Part shown: piece by piece, positions 36,965 to 42,152 of the stretch
Layout: each line of letters starts with the position of its first letter
Numbering within the stretch: the stretch's first letter is position 1
Source: Thraustochytrium sp. TN22
Lineage: Eukaryota; Sar; Bigyra; Thraustochytrida; Thraustochytriidae
Length of the DNA: 42,152 bases
Assembly: GCA_013306675.1 (NCBI GenBank)
Contig: JABLUY010000289.1
Coordinates: 1 to 42,152 of the forward strand
Direction: 5' to 3'
Program-made: the position numbers and the translations under genes
The notes under the pieces: model-generated
Databases searched by the model: none
The model's input: the letters and a program-made list of their open reading frames with translations, nothing else
Told to the model about the DNA's origin: nothing

Positions 36965-38836
36965 ATGGCGCAGGGCGCGGAGGAGGCGCTGTCGGCGGCC
37001 ATGGCCGCGCTGGAGTCGCAGCTGGACGGCGCGGCGCGCGCGGCGACGCGGCGGCGGCAGCGCGGCGAGCAGCCCGCGGCGGCGGCGGCGCGCGCGCGGG
37101 AGGACGGCGAGGCGCGCGACCTGGCGCTGGGCAGCAACGCGTGGACGAACATCTCGCCCGCTGTGCGCGAGAAGCTGCTGGCGCTCTCGCAGACGGTGGC
37201 GAGCCAGGGCAAGGAGCTCGACGCCCTGCGCGAGAACGTGGCCGCGATACAGGAGGCGGTGCGCGGCGCCGCCTCGCAGGAGTGGACCGAGACGGGGCTC
37301 AAGAAGGTGGCCGCCCAGCAGCACGCGCGCGCCGAGGCCTTGGAGCAGCGGGTGGAGCAGCTGCGGCAGGCCGTGGAGCTCAAGGCGGACGCGGCCTACC
37401 TAACGACCTGCCTGCTCACCAAGGCGAACAAGTCGGAGGTGAACTCGGTGCAGACCAAGCTGGAGCGCGCCGTGGAGCGCGCGGAGACTGGCCTGCGCGA
37501 GGCGCAGGAGGACCGCTGGCACTCGCTGCAGCGCGCCAACGAGGCGTACCGTGAGGGCGTGGAGACGCAACTGCAGGAGGCGCTCAAGGCCATGGCCGCG
37601 CACCGCAAGAACGTGGAAGGCCGCATCGCACTGCTGGACGCCGCGCTCGAGCAGCGGCGCGCGCGGGGGTCCGCGCGCCCCGAGGCCGACGCCAGCATGA
37701 GCAGCGGCGACGACTTCGCAGCGCCGCGGCGCCCGCCCCTCGCGCCAGCGGCGCCCGCCACGGCAAGCCGCGAATTCAACAGCCTCGTGCGCCAGGTGGA
37801 GAAGCTGGCCGGCGTGCAGGCCCAGATGCAGGGACTCATGACCGCGCTAGAGGCGCGCATCGAGGCCACGGCCGCCAAGGACGACCTGCGCCGCATCGCG
37901 GCCGACAAGGCGAACAAGCTGTCGGTGGCCAACGCGATCCACCGCAAAGCGAGCAAAGAAGATGTGGACCGCTCCGTGCAGGCGCTCAACGCGCGTCTCG
38001 CCTCGCTGGAGCAGTCGCTCACCAACGCGCCGCGACCGCCCGCGGCGTCCTCGACAGGCGCTGGGAGCGGCAAGCTCGGCCGCCTGCGCACGGACGTGGA
38101 TCGTGCGCTGGAGGCACTGCGGGAGGTGCCGACGCGGGATCAGGTGGGCGCTGCGCTCGACAAGCTGGCCGAGGAGCTCAAACCGCAGGTTGAGCAGGCG
38201 CTGCTCGCCGTGGACCAGCTCCGCGGCCGCGTGGCCAAGCCCTCCAGCAGCACGGGCGCCAGCGGGGTGCCGGCGCTCTCTGCGCTTGAGGGTCGTGTGC
38301 TTGCGGCCAGCGAGCGATGCGCCTCCCTGCAGCTGCGCCTCGAAGACGGACTCGCCGGTTTGGACACTCGGCTCGCCCAGCTCGAGGCCGCGTCGGCGAC
38401 CGGGGACGTGCTTGTGAGCGTCCCAGCAGCCTGCGGCGGCGTGCCACCATCGCAGCGGGACAAGCAGGACGATTTTGGAGCGGCCGACGCGAGCGTGAGC
38501 GAGGCCTTCGAGCGGCTCTCGCGGCTCGAGCTCTCAGAGAGCCGACTTGCACGCACGCGGCTCCGCAGCAGCAGCAGCAGCAGCAGTTGCAACAGCGGCG
38601 ATGCGTCCCCGCCGCCATCGCCCAAGGCCAAGTCGGCCAAGACCAAGCCAAAGGTGAAGACCAAGACCGCCACGCGGCGTGTGTCGACGGCGTCAGGGAA
38701 GCACGAGTGCGCGGTGGGGTCCGCAGCTCGCCAGGTGGTCCGCGCACGCCTCGAGAAGCAGGTGGCCAGCGAGCGCGCGCAGCCAAAGCCGATGCGGCGC
38801 GTCTCGAGCGCGCGACTGCAAAAGTCGTCCAAGTGA
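36965..38836 (+). CDS. long coiled-coil protein with KA-K-(E/D)V repeats and basic tail
   Basis: 623 residues, mostly heptad-patterned helix. Segments 55-210 and 255-350 are coiled coils. They include recurring KANKSEVNS, DKANKLSVAN and KASKEDVDRS units, a spacing typical of ciliary, centrosomal or kinetochore coiled coils, though no specific orthologue is recognised. A Ser run (seven Ser encoded by AGC at about 38565-38585) is followed by a basic Lys/Pro/Thr-rich tail (about 560-623) that could bind microtubules or nucleic acid. No membrane segment. The Met at 36965 has the context GCGCCATGG. Divergent partner is the poly-Ala protein at 35084-36745. Confidence 0.75.
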   Translation: MAQGAEEALSAAMAALESQLDGAARAATRRRQRGEQPAAAAARAREDGEARDLALGSNAWTNISPAVREKLLALSQTVASQGKELDALRENVAAIQEAVRGAASQEWTETGLKKVAAQQHARAEALEQRVEQLRQAVELKADAAYLTTCLLTKANKSEVNSVQTKLERAVERAETGLREAQEDRWHSLQRANEAYREGVETQLQEALKAMAAHRKNVEGRIALLDAALEQRRARGSARPEADASMSSGDDFAAPRRPPLAPAAPATASREFNSLVRQVEKLAGVQAQMQGLMTALEARIEATAAKDDLRRIAADKANKLSVANAIHRKASKEDVDRSVQALNARLASLEQSLTNAPRPPAASSTGAGSGKLGRLRTDVDRALEALREVPTRDQVGAALDKLAEELKPQVEQALLAVDQLRGRVAKPSSSTGASGVPALSALEGRVLAASERCASLQLRLEDGLAGLDTRLAQLEAASATGDVLVSVPAACGGVPPSQRDKQDDFGAADASVSEAFERLSRLELSESRLARTRLRSSSSSSSCNSGDASPPPSPKAKSAKTKPKVKTKTATRRVSTASGKHECAVGSAARQVVRARLEKQVASERAQPKPMRRVSSARLQKSSK

Positions 38837-39158
38837 TGGAGAGAGAGGCAGCCAGCGCGGCTGCAAACAGCACGGCCGCAAAGACAGTTTTAAATGATCT
38901 CGCGAGGCAGCCAGCATGAGCCTTTTATGTAGAAGAGGCGGATGGGAACGAACGACCCTCCAGCGTGCTCTCAAGCAAGCACAAAACTCAAAAGTAGCGT
39001 TCGTTGACAGTGGTGAACAAGAGAAAAAACAAAAGGAGACAGCGAAGATAGCTTACACAGGCACCTCGTGATTGAGAGTGGGGGTCTTTTCGTCATGGTT
39101 GGGTCACGGTACCAGCCAAAGATTATGACGTCAAGGCCCCCAGCAGCAGGAGTCCTTG
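38837..39158. other. convergent intergenic region
   Basis: 322 bases between two converging stop codons, distinctly lower in GC than the genes, with AAAACTCAAAAG and GAGAAAAAACAAAAGGAG stretches. Transcript ends are expected here. Nothing else is seen. Confidence 0.5.
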
Positions 39159-40508
39159 TCATTGCTGCTTCATGACGAGGTCGTGAAAGGTGGTCAGAAG
39201 GCGCATGGCACGCGCCTTGTGCTGCTGCGAGTCGAAGCCGTTGACGACGTAGGCAAAGCAAGCCTTGGTCTTGGGGTGAAACACCATGACGCTGCCGCCG
39301 GCGCCGGGCCAGCCGACCCAGCCGGGCGCGCCGAACTCTTCGAAGCGGTCGAGGCCCCAGCCGCAGTCCGAGAGTCGGATGGTGCGACACATGAGCTCGT
39401 CCTTGATAGCCTCTTGCGTTTGAGGGTCGAAACGCAGCGCCGCATCGAGCCCGGCGCGCGTCAAAAGCTCCTCCGTGGTGAGCAGGCGGTTGAGAATGGC
39501 CGCGAGCGAGCGCGCGTTGGAGACAGTGGTAAAGGAGGACAACGGCAACGCGCGCACCTCCGGGTCGTTGGTGATGGCGGTCACAGACGGGTGCGCATCG
39601 CGGAAGAGGCGCATGGCGCGCAGGTTGGCCGGCCGGCGCAGAAAGGCCATGATGAGCTCGAGCTCGAAGGGCTTGAGGCGGTCGAGTGGCGCGTACAAAA
39701 GGTCGAGCAGCCAGGCGGGCAGCAGGGCATGCGTCACGACGCGGAGCGCGACGAAGAGCTTGGGCTGCACCATGAAGTGCTCCGCAACACGATGCTGCAT
39801 CTCGGGCGGGCAGCCAATGGCGTAGTCAAGGGTCGGGTCCGTAGCGACGATCTCTTCCTGCACAAACTCCGCGATGGTACGGCCGTCCACGCGCCGCACG
39901 ATCTCGCTGAGGTACATGCCACGCGTGAGCGCATGATAGAGCTGGCGGCGCGGGAGCTCGTGGCTCGCCCACTCGGGCTCGTTGCGCTCCAAATACTCCC
40001 TCGTCTTGTCGGCATCCGCGAAGATGGCGAGCCCCTCGGCGCGTGAGGGCGGTACTCGCAGCGAGCTGAGGCCTGACTGGTACCGCATGAGGTCGGCCAC
40101 GGTGGCCTGCGTGCTGGTGAGCTCGGGCCAGTGCTTGGCGAGCTTGTCATCGTACCGCAGCTTGCCGCGCTGCTGCAGCATGGCCACCACCAGCGACTCG
40201 ACCACCTTGCCGCAGCTAAGGATGACCGCGAGCGACTCGGGCCACATTTGCCTCTTCGCGTCGCAGCCGCCGCTCAGGTCCAGCACCACCTCGCCGTCCA
40301 GGTAGCACACGAGCTGTGCGCCTGCGTCACGGCCCTCGTGCAGGTTGGCCTCAAAGGCGGCGCGCACCGCCTCAAAGCCGGGCGCCACGGTGCTTGCGCG
40401 CAGCACGGCGGACTTGCGCACTTGCCTCCGCCGCAGCGCCCGCTGCGCCGCGAGCGCGAGCGCCGCGAGCGCCAGGCCGCAGGCCCACGCCATGGCGCTC
40501 GTGTCCAT
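39159..40508 (-). CDS. serine beta-lactamase-like hydrolase (S12/LACTB type), membrane-anchored
   Basis: 449 residues of the class C beta-lactamase/PBP-like family (S12), which in eukaryotes includes LACTB and nematode LACT proteins. An N-terminal hydrophobic helix (about 6-22) precedes an Arg-rich patch (ALRRRQVRK). The catalytic SxxK is Ser98-Cys-Gly-Lys101 in VILSCGKVV. A Tyr-containing second motif may be YHALTRG. The C-terminal block CGWGLDRFEEFGAPGWVGWPGAGG carries the KTG-equivalent region with its Gly-rich strand. It probably cleaves an amide or ester; real beta-lactam turnover is unlikely. The Met at 40508 begins MDTSAMAWAC; the in-frame Met at 40637 adds 43 residues. A partial second copy lies 0.3 kb upstream in the same orientation. 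Confidence 0.82.
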   Translation of the reverse strand: MDTSAMAWACGLALAALALAAQRALRRRQVRKSAVLRASTVAPGFEAVRAAFEANLHEGRDAGAQLVCYLDGEVVLDLSGGCDAKRQMWPESLAVILSCGKVVESLVVAMLQQRGKLRYDDKLAKHWPELTSTQATVADLMRYQSGLSSLRVPPSRAEGLAIFADADKTREYLERNEPEWASHELPRRQLYHALTRGMYLSEIVRRVDGRTIAEFVQEEIVATDPTLDYAIGCPPEMQHRVAEHFMVQPKLFVALRVVTHALLPAWLLDLLYAPLDRLKPFELELIMAFLRRPANLRAMRLFRDAHPSVTAITNDPEVRALPLSSFTTVSNARSLAAILNRLLTTEELLTRAGLDAALRFDPQTQEAIKDELMCRTIRLSDCGWGLDRFEEFGAPGWVGWPGAGGSVMVFHPKTKACFAYVVNGFDSQQHKARAMRLLTTFHDLVMKQQ

Positions 40509-40801
40509 CCTGCAGAACCCGAGCACTGGCACGTCGCAGTGGTCGCCGGTCGCGCAGCGCAGCCGCAGCGCAGAGGAGAGCAACGCGGGCAAGAGGGTCG
40601 GCGCGCCGAGCGCCGAGCGCCGGCTGCCGCGCCACAAGACTCTCGCGCCTCTGCAGCAGCAGATGCCAGAATGCCTATGCGATCATGTGAAGTACGAGCG
40701 CGAGGTGGCCATTATCGTCGTCAAGAGCACCCAAGTGCGCAACGAAGTTGTCTGGAGCTCAAGGAGGAACGGAAGGAGCTCGATGCAGAGACCAAGAAGC
40801 T
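40509..40801. other. spacer between the two beta-lactamase-like copies
   Basis: Contains the promoter of the full-length copy. Unique sequence with AAGGAGGAACGGAAGGAGCTC-like purine stretches near 40760-40780. Nothing else is seen. Confidence 0.4.
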
Positions 40802-41278
40802 TTAAGCAGACGCCGCGCCGCGTGAGCGCACGATGGCGTCGTGGAAGGCGACCAGGAGACGCACGCCGCGCGCTTTGTGGAGCTGCGTGTCAAGGCCCGA
40901 GACCGTGTACGCGAAGGATGCGCGGAACTCGGGGTGGAAGACGTAGATGCCGCCGCTGGCGCCAGTCCAGCCGATCCAGCCGGGCGCGCCGAACGCGGCG
41001 AAGCGATCGAGCCCCCAGCCGCAGGCAGACATGCGCAGGACTCGGCGCAGGTAGTCGTCCTTGAGCGGCGGGTTGCGCGTCTCGTCGAGCGAAAGCGCGG
41101 CGTCCATGCCTTGTTCTAGATCGGCGGCGTCACCGCAGACGAGGCTCTTTACGTGGTCGGCAAGGGTCATCAGGGCGCCAATGCTGGTGTCCGCCACTCC
41201 CGACACCGCTAGCGCTTCCGACCCCGCCGCCACCACCTCCGTGCTACCGAATAACCCAATCGCGATGTTGCGGACGAG
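40802..41278 (-). pseudogene. partial second copy of the beta-lactamase-like gene (C-terminal part)
   Basis: The last 130 residues align with the C-terminus of the full copy at 39159-40508: CGWGLDRFAAFGAPGWIGW and HKARGVRLLVAFHD closely match CGWGLDRFEEFGAPGWVGW and HKARAMRLLTTFHD. The part with SxxK is missing. At 41279-41281 (minus strand) a CATCAG acceptor is preceded by a GGCTAAC branch-like sequence, so the piece may be a terminal exon of a gene that starts further upstream, rather than a dead fragment. The frame is intact over the homologous part, and conserved positions are kept. Pseudogene or exon cannot be settled here. Confidence 0.6.
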
Positions 41279-41414
41279 CTGATGCCGCTTCGTTGCGTTA
41301 GCCTCCTTCGTGCAATGACACTCTCGCTCCTGCGTGCAGCGTAGGCCTCCGACGCAAATACGGCGGCGCTGGCGCAGTCGGATTTCGACGGCAACACACA
41401 GCGACGCTTCTTGC

Positions 41415-42152
41415 GGTCGCATTCCGGCAAGCTGAGCAGCCGGGTCCGCGGGCCGCAAAACACTCGGCGTTGGAGTCACACAAGTAGTGGGCGTGCAGTC
41501 CGCGGTGCGCGCAACGCTCGAGGTCCTCCTTGCACACGAGCGCTCCCCTGCACTCGTCGGAGAATGAGCATTGCGCGCTTATGCCATCACTCATGGGGGC
41601 AGCAGTGGCGGTGGAAGACAATCTTGTGGTTGGAGACGAAGTGGTGTGAGACGATGTGGTGGGAGACGATGTGGTGGGAGACGATGTGGTGGGAGACGAC
41701 GTGGTGGGGCCTCCGTATTGGCGGGGCCAGCGACCTTCAGCACGGGCGTCGTGGCACACTATCATAGCTCTCGGCAACGATGAGGTGAAGCCAGCTGGCG
41801 CCCCACGCAAAGCACGCGTCGTTGTCGGTGTCGACGAAGATCGTCTGCGTGGCGACAGTGCTCGTGATGCTCGTGAGGGAAGCGGGTGCGATCGATGCGT
41901 TGGTGAGGTTGAGCGCGACAGGGAGAGCATTGAAGGAATCTTGCGCGCCTCCGTCCCCACCTTGGTGCCGCTCGCGCGACTAGCGCAGGGAACGGGGGCA
42001 TCTCCAACGACAACACAAACGTGTGAGAAGCCCATGCCAACCGACCGAATGCCAGCCACGCCAGTGCCCCCCCCAGCGACTCGGGTGGTTGTACCCCGTG
42101 CCTTCCACCGTGAGCGACCCGCCATCGCTGTAGCCCCAGCACCAGAGCGCGC
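41415..42152 (-). CDS. partial gene at right edge: Ser/Thr-Pro linker plus Cys-rich region, exon structure unresolved
   Basis: On the minus strand, coding-like pieces lie in different frames. At 42073-42150 the reading WCWGYSDGGSLTVEGTGYN looks like a folded domain. At about 41770-41910 the reading NLTNASIAPASLTSITS, then FVDTDNDACFAWGASW, again looks genuine. A TTSSP repeat (41635-41709) forms a mucin-like linker. A Cys-rich stretch follows (CSFSDECRGALVCKEDLERC). Frame changes and a stop between them mean introns or decay. A secreted or surface protein cut by the window edge is the best guess. It could be the upstream part of the partial beta-lactamase-like copy. Confidence 0.35.
41635..41709. 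repeat. 15-bp tandem repeat encoding TTSSP on the minus strand
   Basis: About five copies of GACGATGTGGTGGGA. On the minus strand each reads Thr-Thr-Ser-Ser-Pro, typical of O-glycosylated linkers; the unit is a multiple of three, as expected for a coding repeat. Confidence 0.85.

Overview
This is nuclear DNA from a GC-rich, gene-dense unicellular eukaryote. The genes are eukaryotic (prohibitin, ARPC3, ELM1, a polycystin channel, cytosolic TyrRS, TMEM129-type and PGAP4-type proteins). Coding is almost all single-exon, with one short intron I can place by homology. Co-occurrence of ELM1, Arp2/3, polycystin and glycan-modifying enzymes fits a heterotrophic or secondarily photosynthetic protist such as a stramenopile (for example a labyrinthulomycete). 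That placement is inference, not proof.

Layout. 1-2.4 kb: repeat-rich DNA with no convincing gene, except a possible start codon running off the left edge and a 42-nt inverted copy of part of the neighbouring glycosyltransferase. 2.5-4.3 kb (-): PGAP4-like GPI glycan transferase. 5.8-6.7 kb (+): prohibitin 1. 7.7-8.3 kb (+): ARPC3. 9.2-10.8 kb (+): PTEN/auxilin-type phosphatase-C2 protein lacking catalytic residues, convergent with ELM1 (-). 12.3-15.2 kb (-): polycystin-2-like channel. 15.9-16.5 kb (+): small low-complexity coiled-coil protein. 16.8-18.9 kb (-): double-length tyrosyl-tRNA synthetase, divergent from an M42 aminopeptidase (+, 19.4-20.8 kb). 21.5-24.3 kb (-): jacalin-lectin/TMEM129-type RING E3 with one intron and an Arg/Asp/Glu-rich tail. 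25.5-26.4 kb (+): membrane cyclophilin. 26.7-27.3 kb (-): type I membrane protein. 28.1-30.4 kb (+): exostosin-type glycosyltransferase fused to a sulfotransferase. 30.5-32.0 kb (-): membrane-anchored JmjC protein. 32.9-35.0 kb (+): zinc-ribbon SDR. 35.1-36.7 kb (-) and 37.0-38.8 kb (+): a divergent pair of unrecognised proteins with coiled coils. 39.2-40.5 kb (-): beta-lactamase-like hydrolase, followed by a partial second copy and a cut-off Ser/Thr-rich, Cys-rich coding region at the right edge.

Many genes sit in the secretory pathway (GPI glycan transferase, glycosyltransferase-sulfotransferase, membrane cyclophilin, lectin-RING E3, membrane JmjC). There is no sign of an operon or a single pathway; the order looks like ordinary compact eukaryotic packing with alternating convergent and divergent pairs. 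The most unusual items are three multi-domain architectures (jacalin+TMEM129 RING, GT47-like+sulfotransferase, zinc-ribbon+Tyr-less SDR), the pseudo-dimeric TyrRS, and the inverted exon-like fragment at 1885-1926.
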